30,385 nt of DNA. Source: Deinococcus marmoris DSM 12784. Lineage in GTDB: Bacteria > Deinococcota > Deinococci > Deinococcales > Deinococcaceae. Of this stretch, positions 20,377 to 30,093 are shown piece after piece (within the stretch, counting starts at the first letter, position 1; every line of letters starts with the position of its first letter). Made by a program: the position numbers and the translations under genes. Location: NCBI RefSeq assembly GCF_000701405.1, contig NZ_JNIV01000056.1, forward strand, positions 1-30,385, in the 5' to 3' direction. Below the pieces are notes generated by a model. The model had not been told where the DNA came from. It did no database searches and worked only from the letters and a program-made list of their open reading frames with translations.

Positions 20377-21904
20377 GGGACGTTTCTCCAGTGACAGGCA
20401 GGGTCAGGGTAAACAGGCTGCGGTTCTGACCTGTGCGGGCGTAACGAACGCTGCCGCCGTGGGCCTCGGCAATGCGGCGGGTCAGGTACAGGCCCAGCCC
20501 CGTGCCACTGCCCGCGCCGCCACCCCGGAAGCGCTGAAACAGTTGCGGAGTGCGGGCGGAAGGAACGCCTGGCCCCTCGTCCTGCACGCTCAGGGTGGCT
20601 TCACTGTCCTCCTCGGCCAGAGAGACGCGCAGCGTTGTACCGGGCGGGCTGAACTTTACGGCATTGTCCAGCAGGTTCTGAATCGCGCGTCTGAGATCAT
20701 GGGGGCGGCCCCACAGCCGCACAGCCCGCAGATCACGTTCCACGATCAGGCGACTGGCCTCTATACGGGGGCGCAGGTCCTCCAGCACGCTCTGCACCAG
20801 CGCCCGCAGGTTGACCTCCTCCATCTCGTCATCGGTTTCGCCGCTCTCGTATTTGGTGACCAGCAGCAGTTTCTCGGCCAGGGCCAGCAGCGTGGCGTTG
20901 GATTCCAGGCCATTTTCCAGGGTAGCGCGGTACGCCTCGGGCAGCGGGCCGTATGCGCCGCGCCGGGCGGCGTCCATGTTCATGGCGTTGGCGAGCAGCG
21001 GCGTGCGCAGGTCATGCGAGAAAGCGTAGACCAGATCGCGCAGCAGTTCGCCGCGTTCACTGAGTTGCTCGCGCTGCACGCGCAAGTCGTCCAGCAGGGC
21101 CGTGCGCTCCAGCAGGGGTTGCAGCGCAGAGACGGCCTCGGCGGTCAGGGACAGTGGGGTCTCGGGGCGGTGGAGAATCATCAGCAAGTCGCTGTCCTCC
21201 GAACGCCGCAGCCGCGCCAGCACAAAAGCGCCGCCGTCCGCTGCCCACACGTCACCCGCACCCACCGGCTGGGCCAGATATTCCAGCGGCAGGCGGGTAT
21301 CCAGCCGGGAGCGGTGATCGTCCGCCGACAGTCCCGGAGCCTGGGCCAGTGCATGGGGGCGGCGCAGCATGGCCCGGTCCACCGCGCCCACCTCCACGCT
21401 CAGCGCCCCGGTCAGATGTTGCAGGGCGGAGGCCGCGCGGGAGACAAACTCGGCCTGACCCAGCGGGCCGCCCACGTCCTCGGCCAGACGGCGCAGCAGG
21501 CGTTCGCGCCGCAACTGGCGCTCGTCCTCGGTGATCCGCACGGCCCGCTCGGAGGCGTCACGGGAGCGCAGGGTCAGGCCGCCCACCAGCAAGATCGCCA
21601 GCAGGCTGACGGTGCGGTTGGACAGATCGGCGTTACTAAAGCCGTCTTCCAGCGCGTTCTCCAGGGCAGCCACCAGTGAGGCCGCCACCCCCAGCAGCGT
21701 CAGGATCAGCACCGGGCGGCGCGACGTTCCCAGCGCAGCCAGCGCGATTGGCACGGTTAGCAATGTACCGACCACCAGCGAGGCGGGGGTCAGCAGGTCG
21801 ATCAGCAGCACCACGGCCAGCGCCGTCAGACAGACCGTCCACAACGTACTGTCGCCCAGCGGCAATTTGGGCGGCGCAAGCAGCAGGCGCAGGGTGTCTC
21901 GCAT
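20366..21904 (-). CDS. Membrane sensor histidine kinase
   Basis: 512 residues. About four hydrophobic helices occupy residues 21-112, followed by a linker/GAF-like region (about 140-270) and a coiled stretch. HisKA contains FSHDLRTPL with phospho-acceptor H297; HATPase has N-box QNLLDNAVKFSP (409-420), G1 DEGPG (442-446) and G2 GTGLGL (467-472). It is complete. There is no extracellular domain of size, so sensing is likely within the membrane or by the cytoplasmic GAF-like part. HisKA kinases usually pair with OmpR-type regulators, but here the partner is NarL-type. Being divergent from kdpF and 111 nt from it, it may sense K+ limitation or turgor in concert with the truncated KdpD; this is inference. 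Confidence 0.92.
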   Translation of the reverse strand: MRDTLRLLLAPPKLPLGDSTLWTVCLTALAVVLLIDLLTPASLVVGTLLTVPIALAALGTSRRPVLILTLLGVAASLVAALENALEDGFSNADLSNRTVSLLAILLVGGLTLRSRDASERAVRITEDERQLRRERLLRRLAEDVGGPLGQAEFVSRAASALQHLTGALSVEVGAVDRAMLRRPHALAQAPGLSADDHRSRLDTRLPLEYLAQPVGAGDVWAADGGAFVLARLRRSEDSDLLMILHRPETPLSLTAEAVSALQPLLERTALLDDLRVQREQLSERGELLRDLVYAFSHDLRTPLLANAMNMDAARRGAYGPLPEAYRATLENGLESNATLLALAEKLLLVTKYESGETDDEMEEVNLRALVQSVLEDLRPRIEASRLIVERDLRAVRLWGRPHDLRRAIQNLLDNAVKFSPPGTTLRVSLAEEDSEATLSVQDEGPGVPSARTPQLFQRFRGGGAGSGTGLGLYLTRRIAEAHGGSVRYARTGQNRSLFTLTLPVTGETSHAG

Positions 21905-22015
21905 CGTGAGTGGAGGCTATCCGCAAACGATGTGTGGACGACTGGCCACATGGCCAATTCAACTAGCCGAAAGACGAATGGTGCTGTCAAAAGTGGCGGC
22001 GCAGCATACGCGGGT
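21905..22015. promoter_or_regulatory. Divergent control region between histidine kinase and kdp operon
   Basis: 111 nt with an inverted repeat TGGCCA-CA-TGGCCA (21943-21956) near the centre, a candidate regulator site. A weak plus-strand pair (CTGTCA around 21984, CATACG around 22003) ends 5-6 nt before the kdpF ATG, and no ribosome site is seen, so a leaderless activator-dependent start is possible. Confidence 0.4.
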
Positions 22016-22096
22016 ATGAATGTCTTTTTGTTGCTGCTGGTGCTGGCCCTGACCGCCTACCTTCTCTACGCCTTAGTGCGTGCGGAGAAATTCTGA
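22016..22096 (+). CDS. kdpF: KdpF, small membrane subunit of the Kdp K+ pump
   Basis: A 26-residue peptide consisting of one hydrophobic helix (MNVFLLLLVLALTAYLLYAL) and a short basic/acidic end VRAEKF. The YLLYAL-x-RAEKF ending is the KdpF pattern (family members end in Y-L-x-Y-A-L followed by a P/AE-x-F motif). KdpF stabilises the KdpABC complex in the inner membrane. It is the first gene of the operon; its stop overlaps the next small ORF's ATG. No Shine-Dalgarno is visible, which fits a leaderless message. Confidence 0.85.
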   Translation: MNVFLLLLVLALTAYLLYALVRAEKF

Positions 22097-22182
22097 TGCT
22101 GGGTGCGCTGCTGGGATTACTGATTTTGCTGGCCCTGTTCGGCGTGGTGGCCTGGGCCTTGAAGCTGCCGGACAACCTCTGA
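22096..22182 (+). CDS. Second single-helix micropeptide between kdpF and kdpA
   Basis: 28 residues: a hydrophobic helix MLGALLGLLILLALFGVVAW followed by ALKLPDNL. The ATG overlaps the kdpF stop (TGATG at 22094-22098) and the stop lies one base before the kdpA ATG (22184), so all three are translationally coupled. It is a one-pass membrane peptide like KdpF but not obviously the same sequence. It could be a second KdpF-like subunit or a new small partner of the pump. It is not part of the standard kdpFABC set and I do not know a name for it. Confidence 0.7.
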   Translation: MLGALLGLLILLALFGVVAWALKLPDNL

Positions 22183-22183
22183 C

Positions 22184-23872
22184 ATGGATATTCTCCTGAC
22201 TTACCTGCTGGCCTTCGGGCTGGCCGTTCCACTCGGCTTTCTGATCGCGCATTTGTACGCGGCTCCCGCCTCGCGCTTCACGGCGGGCCTGCTGCGGGTC
22301 TGCGGTGTGGACGCCTCGCGCGGCATGGGCTGGCGACACTACGGCGCGGCGCTGATTGGCACCAACGTCGTGCTGGGGCTGACCGCCTACCTGATCTACG
22401 TGCTTCAGGGCGCGTTGCCCCTCAACCCTGACGGCATCGCCAACATGCGCTGGGACACCGCGCTGCACACCACGGCCAGCTTCATCACCAACACCAACCA
22501 GCAGCACTACAGCGGCCAGAGCGGGCTGAGTTATTTCTCGCAGCTCGTCGCCATCGTGACGTTGCAATTCGTGACCCCCGCCGTGGGCATGGCCGCCCTG
22601 TTCGCCGTGCTGCGCGGGCTGAAGGGACAGACGAACGTCGGCAATTACTATCTGGACGTGACCCGCGCCGTGGGCGTGCTGGTTCCCTCGGCCTTTGTGC
22701 TGGCGCTGCTGCTGACCTCTCAGGGCGTGCCCAGCACCTACGGCGGTGCGAAGGTGGCGCAGCTCGTGGAGGCGCAAACGGTGGAAGGCCAGGCCGTGAC
22801 CACCCAGACCATCCCCGTCGGCCCCGTCGCGGCGATGGTGGCGATCAAGCAACTCGGCACTAACGGCGGCGGCTGGTACGGCCCCAATTCCTCGGTGCCG
22901 CTGGAAAACCCCACGCCGCTGAGCAACCTGTTCTCGATGGTCAGCATCATCGTGTTTCCCATCAGTCTGGTGTTCGCCTCCGGCCTGTTCCTGAACCGTC
23001 GCCGCTTTGGCGGGGCGATCATCGCCGTGATGAGCGTGACCTCGGCGGCGCTGACCTTTGGCGCGGTCATGGCCGAGCGGCAGCCCAACGCCGCGCTGCT
23101 CGGCCTGGCGGCCCCCGGCGGCAACTTTGAGGGCAAGGAGGTTCGCCTGGGGACCGACGCCACCGCGTTGTGGGCCAGCCTGACCACCCAGACCAGCAAC
23201 GGCTCGGTGGCCGGGATGCACGACAGTTTCAACCCGCTGGGCGGGCTGGTGCCGCAACTGGGCATGTTCCTCAACGACGTGTACGGCGGCATCGGCGTGG
23301 GCATGATCAACATGCTGGTCTTCGTGGTGCTGACCGTCTTTATCGCGGGCCTGATGGTGGGCCGCACGCCAGAACTGTTCGGACGCAAGATCGAGGTGCG
23401 CGAGATCAAGCTGGCCTCGCTGATCATCCTGCTCCAGCCGCTGCTGGTGTTGGGCTTCACGGCGGCGACGGTATCTGTCCCGGGAGTGACAGGCAACTCC
23501 AACCCCGGTTTTCACGGCCTGTCGCAGGTGCTGTACGAGTACAACAGCGCCTACGCCAACAATGGCAGCGGCTTTGAAGGGCTGGGCGACAACACGCCGT
23601 GGTGGAATGTCACCTGCGCCATCGTGCTGATCCTGGCCCGCTTCCTGCCGATCCTGGGGCCGTTGGCGATTGCCGGGCTGCTGGCTGGCAAGAAGGCTGC
23701 GCCCGAGACGAGCGGCACGCTGCGGGTGGACACCCCCATCTTTGCCGGAATGCTGCTGAGTGTGATGCTGCTGCTGCAACTGCTGAACTTCGCGCCCACG
23801 CTGGTGCTGGGGCCGGTGGCCGAGCAATTGACCCTGCAAACCACCACACCCACCACTGGAGTCCAGAAATGA
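22184..23872 (+). CDS. kdpA: Potassium-transporting ATPase, K+-channel-like subunit
   Basis: 562 residues with about ten helices, matching KdpA in length. The four selectivity-filter regions are recognisable: [56 protein letters not shown] and [18 protein letters not shown]. KdpA binds and moves K+ while KdpB hydrolyses ATP. The gene begins one base after the micropeptide stop, and its own stop overlaps kdpB's ATG (ATGA). Confidence 0.97.
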   Translation: MDILLTYLLAFGLAVPLGFLIAHLYAAPASRFTAGLLRVCGVDASRGMGWRHYGAALIGTNVVLGLTAYLIYVLQGALPLNPDGIANMRWDTALHTTASFITNTNQQHYSGQSGLSYFSQLVAIVTLQFVTPAVGMAALFAVLRGLKGQTNVGNYYLDVTRAVGVLVPSAFVLALLLTSQGVPSTYGGAKVAQLVEAQTVEGQAVTTQTIPVGPVAAMVAIKQLGTNGGGWYGPNSSVPLENPTPLSNLFSMVSIIVFPISLVFASGLFLNRRRFGGAIIAVMSVTSAALTFGAVMAERQPNAALLGLAAPGGNFEGKEVRLGTDATALWASLTTQTSNGSVAGMHDSFNPLGGLVPQLGMFLNDVYGGIGVGMINMLVFVVLTVFIAGLMVGRTPELFGRKIEVREIKLASLIILLQPLLVLGFTAATVSVPGVTGNSNPGFHGLSQVLYEYNSAYANNGSGFEGLGDNTPWWNVTCAIVLILARFLPILGPLAIAGLLAGKKAAPETSGTLRVDTPIFAGMLLSVMLLLQLLNFAPTLVLGPVAEQLTLQTTTPTTGVQK

Positions 23873-25947
23873 CCGCCCTGCCACAAACGCCTGAAACCGG
23901 GCCGCAAGCCCCCCGCAAGAACATTTTCACGGGCGAACTGGTCAGCGGTGCATTGAAAGCCAGCTTCACCAAGTTAGACCCGCGCAGCATGGCGAAAAGC
24001 CCGGTGATGTTCGTGGTGCTGGTGGGCGCGGTGCTGACCACCTACCTGACGGTGGCCAACATGGTCACGGGCAAGTCCTGGGGTTACGAACTTGCCATCA
24101 CCCTGCTGCTTTTTCTGACCGTGCTGTTCGCCAATTTCGCTGAAGGGCTGGCCGAGGCACGCGGCAAGGCGCAGGCGCTGGGGCTGCGCGCCGCCCGCCA
24201 GGACACCCCCGCCCGCCGCCTGCTGAACGGCGTGGAGACCACCGTCCCCAGCACCGAACTGCGCCGCGATGACCTGATCGTGGTGGAGGCGGGCGAGATG
24301 ATCCCCGGCGACGGCGAGATCGTGGAGGGGCTGGCCTCGGTGGACGAGAGTGCCATCACGGGTGAGAGCGCCCCGGTGATCCGCGAGGCCGGAACCGATT
24401 TCAGCGGCGTGACGGGCGGAACGCGGGTGCTGTCGGACCGCATCGTGGTACGCGTGACCTCGCAGCCCGGTGAGAGCTTTTTAGACCGCATGATCGCGCT
24501 GGTGGAGGGGGCCAGCCGCCAGAAAACTCCCAACGAGCTGGCCCTGAGCATTCTGCTGGCCGCGCTGACGTTGATCTTCCTGATCGTGGTGGCGACGTTG
24601 CCCCTCCTGTCGCGCTTTGTGGGCATCAACGTGGACACGGTGACGCTGATCGCCCTGCTGGTCTGCCTGATTCCCACCACCATCGGGGGGCTGCTGCCCG
24701 CCATCGGCATCGCAGGGATGGACCGCGCCTTGCAGGCCAACGTGATCGCCAAGAGCGGCAAGGCGGTGGAAGTTGCCGGGGACGTGGACATCCTGCTGCT
24801 GGACAAGACCGGCACCATCACCATCGGCAACCGTCAGGCGACGCGCTTTGCCCCTTTGCCCGGTGTGAGTGAGGCCGAACTGGCCCGCGCCGCCGCCCTG
24901 TCCTCGCTGGCCGATCCGACGCCGGAGGGCAAGAGCATCGTGACGCTGGCCCGCACCCTGACCGAGTTGCCCACGCAGCCGGAGAACGCCGAGTTCATTG
25001 AGTTCAGCGCCCAGACCCGCATGAGCGGCGTGGACTTTGCCGACGCGGGGGGAGCCGTGAAAATCCGGAAAGGTGCGGCAGACCGGATGGCCCGCTTCGC
25101 ATCAGAATTCGGGGCAGCCGCACCCGCTGGTCTGACCGCCCTCGTCGAGGAAGTTGCCCGCGCTGGCGGCACGCCGCTGACCGTGGCCGAGGTGCGCGGC
25201 GACGTGGCCCGCGTGCTGGGCGTGGTGGCCCTGTCCGACATCGTAAAGCCGGGAATGCGCGAGCGCTTTGACCAGTTGCGCCGCATGGGCCTGAGGACCA
25301 TCATGATCACGGGCGACAACCCCCTGACCGCCGAGGCGATTGCCAGGGAAGCGGGCGTGGACGGCTTTCTGGCCGAGGCCACCCCGGAAGACAAACTCCA
25401 GATGATCCGCGACGAGCAGGCGGCGGGCCGCCTGGTGGCGATGATGGGCGACGGCACCAACGACGCCCCGGCGCTGGCACAGGCCGACGTGGGGCTGGCG
25501 ATGCAGAGCGGCACCCAGGCGGCCAAGGAAGCGGCCAACATGATTGACCTGGACTCCGATCCCACCAAGCTGATTGAAGTGGTGGAAATCGGCAAGGGCC
25601 TGCTGATGACGCGCGGGGCACTGACCACCTTTTCCATCGCCAACGACATCGCCAAGTATTTTGCCATCCTGCCCGCCCTGTTTGCCGCGCAATTGCCTGC
25701 ACTGGGTGTGCTGAACGTGATGGACCTGGGCAGCCCCCGCAGCGCGATTCTCAGCGCTGTGATCTTTAACGCGCTGGTGATTCCGCTCCTCATTCCGGTG
25801 GCCCTGCGCGGCGTGCGCTACACCCCCGGCAGCGCCGATTCCCTGCTGGCCCGCAACCTGCTGATCTACGGCCTGGGCGGCGTGGTGGTGCCGTTTGTGG
25901 GCATCAAACTGATTGACCTGCTGCTGTCCGTGGTGGGTGTCCAGTGA
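23869..25947 (+). CDS. kdpB: Potassium-transporting ATPase, P-type catalytic subunit
   Basis: 692 residues. P-type ATPase motifs: ITGESAPV (actuator; S167 corresponds to the serine that is phosphorylated to inhibit E. coli KdpB), [20 protein letters not shown] (membrane helix 4 with the Kdp-type motif), DKTGTITIG (phosphorylation site D312), [10 protein letters not shown] and [20 protein letters not shown]. It is complete. The ATG at 23869 overlaps the kdpA stop by 4 bp; the frame is open far upstream only because it runs through kdpA in another phase. Confidence 0.97.
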   Translation: MTALPQTPETGPQAPRKNIFTGELVSGALKASFTKLDPRSMAKSPVMFVVLVGAVLTTYLTVANMVTGKSWGYELAITLLLFLTVLFANFAEGLAEARGKAQALGLRAARQDTPARRLLNGVETTVPSTELRRDDLIVVEAGEMIPGDGEIVEGLASVDESAITGESAPVIREAGTDFSGVTGGTRVLSDRIVVRVTSQPGESFLDRMIALVEGASRQKTPNELALSILLAALTLIFLIVVATLPLLSRFVGINVDTVTLIALLVCLIPTTIGGLLPAIGIAGMDRALQANVIAKSGKAVEVAGDVDILLLDKTGTITIGNRQATRFAPLPGVSEAELARAAALSSLADPTPEGKSIVTLARTLTELPTQPENAEFIEFSAQTRMSGVDFADAGGAVKIRKGAADRMARFASEFGAAAPAGLTALVEEVARAGGTPLTVAEVRGDVARVLGVVALSDIVKPGMRERFDQLRRMGLRTIMITGDNPLTAEAIAREAGVDGFLAEATPEDKLQMIRDEQAAGRLVAMMGDGTNDAPALAQADVGLAMQSGTQAAKEAANMIDLDSDPTKLIEVVEIGKGLLMTRGALTTFSIANDIAKYFAILPALFAAQLPALGVLNVMDLGSPRSAILSAVIFNALVIPLLIPVALRGVRYTPGSADSLLARNLLIYGLGGVVVPFVGIKLIDLLLSVVGVQ

Positions 25948-25975
25948 CCGCTTTTCTCTTGATAGGAGTTTGCCC

Positions 25976-26605
25976 ATGACTACCCCCTCAACCCTCACCG
26001 ATGTCACCCCTACCGACACCGCTCCTCAACCCGGTTTCTCCACCTGGCTGCGCTTTGCCCTGATGTGGCTCGTGCTGTGCGGGCTGGCGTATCCCACCGT
26101 GACCACGCTGCTGGCTGGAAGTCTGTTCCCAGCGCAGGCAAATGGCTCGTTAATCACGCGCAATGGTCAGGTTGTCGGCTCCGCACTGGTGGGCCAGACC
26201 TTCAGCGGCGCGGGCGACTTTATCGGGCGGCCCAGTGCGGCGGGCAGCGGCTACGATCCGGTCAACGCCTCGGGCAGCAACCTCGCGCCCAGCAACCCTG
26301 AGTTGCGGAAACGGGTTCGGGAGCTGTCTGCCCAGATCGCCAAACGTGAGGGCATTCCGGCCAACCAGATTCCCGCCGATCTGGTCACCGCCAGCGGCAG
26401 CGGTCTTGACCCGCATATCAGCCCTGCTGGAGCCGAGGTTCAGGTGGCGCGGGTGGCGCAGGCGCGTGATCTGAGCGAAGACAGGGTGCGTGAGCTGATC
26501 ACCGCCTCCACCGAGCGTGGCCCGCTGGGGCTGGGCGGCGTGGGTGTCAATGTGTTGAAGCTGAATCTGGCGCTGGACGCGGCAGCCCCCGGCACTGGAC
26601 GCTGA
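25976..26605 (+). CDS. kdpC: Potassium-transporting ATPase, KdpC subunit
   Basis: 209 residues. One N-terminal membrane helix (about 24-48, LRFALMWLVLCGLAYPTVTT) is followed by an extracytoplasmic domain with NGQVVGSALVGQTFSG, IGRPSAAGSGYDPVNASGSN, ADLVTASGSGLDPHISPAGA and VGVNVLKLNLAL, all KdpC hallmarks. AGGAG at 25964-25968 sets the ATG at 25976, unlike the overlap starts elsewhere in the operon. KdpC joins KdpA and KdpB and raises ATP affinity. Confidence 0.96.
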   Translation: MTTPSTLTDVTPTDTAPQPGFSTWLRFALMWLVLCGLAYPTVTTLLAGSLFPAQANGSLITRNGQVVGSALVGQTFSGAGDFIGRPSAAGSGYDPVNASGSNLAPSNPELRKRVRELSAQIAKREGIPANQIPADLVTASGSGLDPHISPAGAEVQVARVAQARDLSEDRVRELITASTERGPLGLGGVGVNVLKLNLALDAAAPGTGR

Positions 26606-26609
26606 CGCC

Positions 26610-27734
26610 ATGCCGGACGCCGATTCACCTTCTGCCGGGCGCTCTCCACAGCGGCTGACCCTCCCCGGTCAGACAGACGGGCCTGCTGTCCAGCGCGGCG
26701 TCCACAAGGTCTTCATCGGTATGGCGGCGGGCGTCGGCAAGACTTACCGCGCCCTGGGCGAACTGCGCGAACGGCTGGAGAGGGGTGAGGATGCCCTGAT
26801 CGGCGTGCTGGAAACGCATGGACGTGAGGGAACCATCTGCGCTGCCGGGGGGTTGCCCATCTTCCCCCGCCGCGCCATCGCTTACGGCGGCACCGAACTG
26901 ACCGAGCTGGACGTGGACGGCCTGCTTGCCCGCCGTCCCGAAGCAGTGCTGGTGGATGAACTCGCCCACACCAACGCCCCCGGCAGTGAGCGCCAGAAAC
27001 GCTGGCAGGACGTGGAGGTACTCCTCGCGGCGGGCATCACTGTCCTGTCCACCGTCAACGTGCAGCATCTGGAATCCCTGAACGACACCGTGGCCCGGTT
27101 GACCGGCGTGCGTGTGCGCGAGCGCGTTCCCGACGCCGTGCTGCGCGAGGCCACCGAACTGGTGCTGGTGGACCTGACGCCGCATGACCTGCGCGCCCGG
27201 ATGAAGGCGGGCCACGTCTACGGCCCTGAGAAGATCGATCAGGCGCTGGGCAACTTTTTTACGTCACCCAATCTGACGGCGCTGCGCGAAATTGCGTTGC
27301 GGCAGGTGGCCAGCGTGGTGGAGCAGGGTGCGCCGCCCGGCAGCCCCGGCGTACAGGAAGTCGTCGTCGTCGCCATCGCTGCCGAGGAAAGCGCGGGCCG
27401 CCTGATTCGCCGGGGCGGGCAACTGGCTGCGCGGCTGCACGGGGCGCTGCATGTGGTCACCATTCGCGGCCCGCGCATCACACCCGAGCAATCGCGCCTG
27501 CTGGACACCTACCGCGCCCTGACGGTGGCGCTGGGCGGCCAGTTTGAGGTGCTGGATGGTGCAAGCGGAGTTGCCGCCGCGTTAATCGGCTACGTTCAGC
27601 TCTCGCGGGCTACGCAGGTGGTCATGGGTGAAACCAGCCGCTCACGCTGGGCGGAACTCTGGCGCGGCGACATCATCAAGCGGGTGCTGAGCAGCACGCG
27701 GAACGTGGACGTGCATGTGATCAGCCGGGATTGA
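26610..27734 (+). CDS. kdpD: KdpD N-terminal sensor module only (ATP-binding plus USP domain), no kinase
   Basis: 374 residues versus ~900 for full KdpD. Residues 30-245 are the KdpD signature domain with Walker A GMAAGVGKTY (37-46) and Walker-B-like VLVDELAHTNAPGS (about 112-125); residues 250-374 are a universal-stress-protein fold ending in VMGETSRSRW and NVDVHVISRD. The transmembrane DUF4118, GAF and histidine kinase parts are absent, and the stop is clean, with no remnant of them downstream. Short KdpD forms are known in Deinococcus and cyanobacteria. The gene starts 4 nt after kdpC. It may act by interacting with a separate kinase, possibly the divergent one at 20366-21904, or with KdpABC. 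Confidence 0.93.
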   Translation: MPDADSPSAGRSPQRLTLPGQTDGPAVQRGVHKVFIGMAAGVGKTYRALGELRERLERGEDALIGVLETHGREGTICAAGGLPIFPRRAIAYGGTELTELDVDGLLARRPEAVLVDELAHTNAPGSERQKRWQDVEVLLAAGITVLSTVNVQHLESLNDTVARLTGVRVRERVPDAVLREATELVLVDLTPHDLRARMKAGHVYGPEKIDQALGNFFTSPNLTALREIALRQVASVVEQGAPPGSPGVQEVVVVAIAAEESAGRLIRRGGQLAARLHGALHVVTIRGPRITPEQSRLLDTYRALTVALGGQFEVLDGASGVAAALIGYVQLSRATQVVMGETSRSRWAELWRGDIIKRVLSSTRNVDVHVISRD

Positions 27735-27745
27735 GACTGGCCTCC

Positions 27746-27805
27746 CAGACCATCAGCTCCCAGACCATCAGCTCCCGGATTATCAGCCCCCGGACCATCA
27801 ACCCA
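27746..27805. repeat. 15-bp degenerate tandem repeat, four copies
   Basis: CAGACCATCAGCTCC occurs twice exactly (27746-27760, 27761-27775), followed by CGGATTATCAGCCCC and CGGACCATCAACCCA. The last copy covers the stop codon of the broken TrkH/KtrB gene, so it may have spread from that gene's end. The repeats lie just after kdpD. Confidence 0.8.
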
Positions 27806-28113
27806 CCGTGAAATCGCGTTCCTGTGGCAGGCGCATGTCCTGCGGCTGTGCAGGGCGAAAGGCCAGCAGCAGGCTGAGAAAGCCCACCCGCCCAAGGAAC
27901 ATCAGGACTACCAGCACTAGCTTGCCGCTGTCCGAGAGATGAGGGGTCAGATTGACGCTCAGGCTAAACGCGGTCAGGGCGCTGAGCGTCTCGAAGGCCA
28001 GTGCCAGGAGCTGTTTGCGTCAGTGAGCATCAGGGCCAGTGTGCCCAGAACCACCGCCAGCAGGGCCAGCGTCACCACAGTGAGCGTGGAAATACGCCGT
28101 CCGGCCAGCCGCG
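27798..28113 (-). pseudogene. Broken 3' end of a TrkH/KtrB-type K+ transporter gene
   Basis: Reading the minus strand from 28113, one frame gives RLAGRRISTLTVVTLALLAV ... LALMLTD (to ~28022), then the frame must shift to give KQLLALAFETLSALTAFSLS, LTPHLSDSGKLVLVVLMFLG, RVGFLSLLLAF and QERDFTVG with stop at 27800-27798. These are the last helices of the TrkH/KtrB family: FExxSAxxTxGLS, the MFLGRVG motif and a C-terminal P-E/Q-E-R-x-x-x-G tail. Only about 105 codons remain, and both a 5' truncation (ending in an inverted repeat) and a frameshift near 28017-28022 are seen. It was probably a K+ uptake channel next to kdp. Confidence 0.8.
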
Positions 28114-28154
28114 CCCCGCGCCGTGAACAGGACCCGCGGCTGGCCGGACGGCGT
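28094..28154. repeat. 20-bp perfect inverted repeat at the truncated edge of the K+ transporter remnant
   Basis: ACGCCGTCCGGCCAGCCGCG (28094-28113) recurs in reverse complement at 28135-28154, with a 21-nt spacer. The left arm is coding sequence of the transporter remnant, so the right arm is an inverted duplicate of gene DNA. It marks a rearrangement breakpoint; as RNA it would form a very stable hairpin. Confidence 0.85.
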
Positions 28155-28435
28155 CAGTGTGGGAAGAAAGCCAGTTCGATTTCCACGACTCGCATTAGAT
28201 AGTATATGATCATGTATCCCCATGCACTTTCCTGTTCCTTTTCACCGCTGCATAAGCGCCGGCAAGGGCTAAGATATCCAGGGGTGAGGATCGACATTCA
28301 AAGCATTTGATACAGATCTAGCAATCGCATCGGGAATAAGTCGACGAGTCATATACAATCCAATATATAGGACAATTTCACAATACTGCTGCCCATGTTG
28401 ATTTGGAACTCAACGCGCTTCCGCCACCGGCACAA
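28155..28435. other. AT-rich intergenic stretch of foreign-looking composition
   Basis: About 280 bases, clearly less GC-rich than its flanks (for example ATAGTATATGATCATGTAT near 28200 and CATATACAATCCAATATATAG near 28350). No ORF with coding character, RNA gene or repeat pair was identified. It separates the transporter remnant from the antiporter gene and may be a relic of an inserted element. Confidence 0.5.
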
Positions 28436-29941
<1,506 letters not shown>

Positions 29942-30042
29942 GATCCCGGGAACTGAGGGACATTCTTCAGCCAGAGCGAATCGTCGTTTGGGCGATTTGT
30001 AGGGTAGAAGGAGATCTGGATGCCCGTTTGGATTGCCAGATG

Positions 30043-30065
30043 GTAACTACTCAGCAGGGGGACTT
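30043..30065 (+). repeat. Candidate left end of an IS66-type element
   Basis: GTAACTACTCAGCAGG begins with GTAA, the usual outer bases of IS66-family terminal repeats, about 50 nt before the transposase frame. The other end lies outside the window, so this is only a candidate. Confidence 0.45.
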
Positions 30066-30093
30066 GCGGAGTGGAATCAGATAGAGTGGGCGC

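Noticed and set aside
22073..23884. 603-codon minus-strand frame opposite kdpA
   Set aside because: Gln/His-rich antisense frame without domain similarity; kdpA has all four filter motifs.
27746..27805. Possible CRISPR array
   Set aside because: Units are 15 bp and contiguous without spacers; this is a simple tandem repeat.
28020..28223. 67-codon minus-strand frame over the K+ transporter remnant
   Set aside because: It lies in the wrong phase; TrkH/KtrB similarity is in the other two frames, joined by a frameshift.
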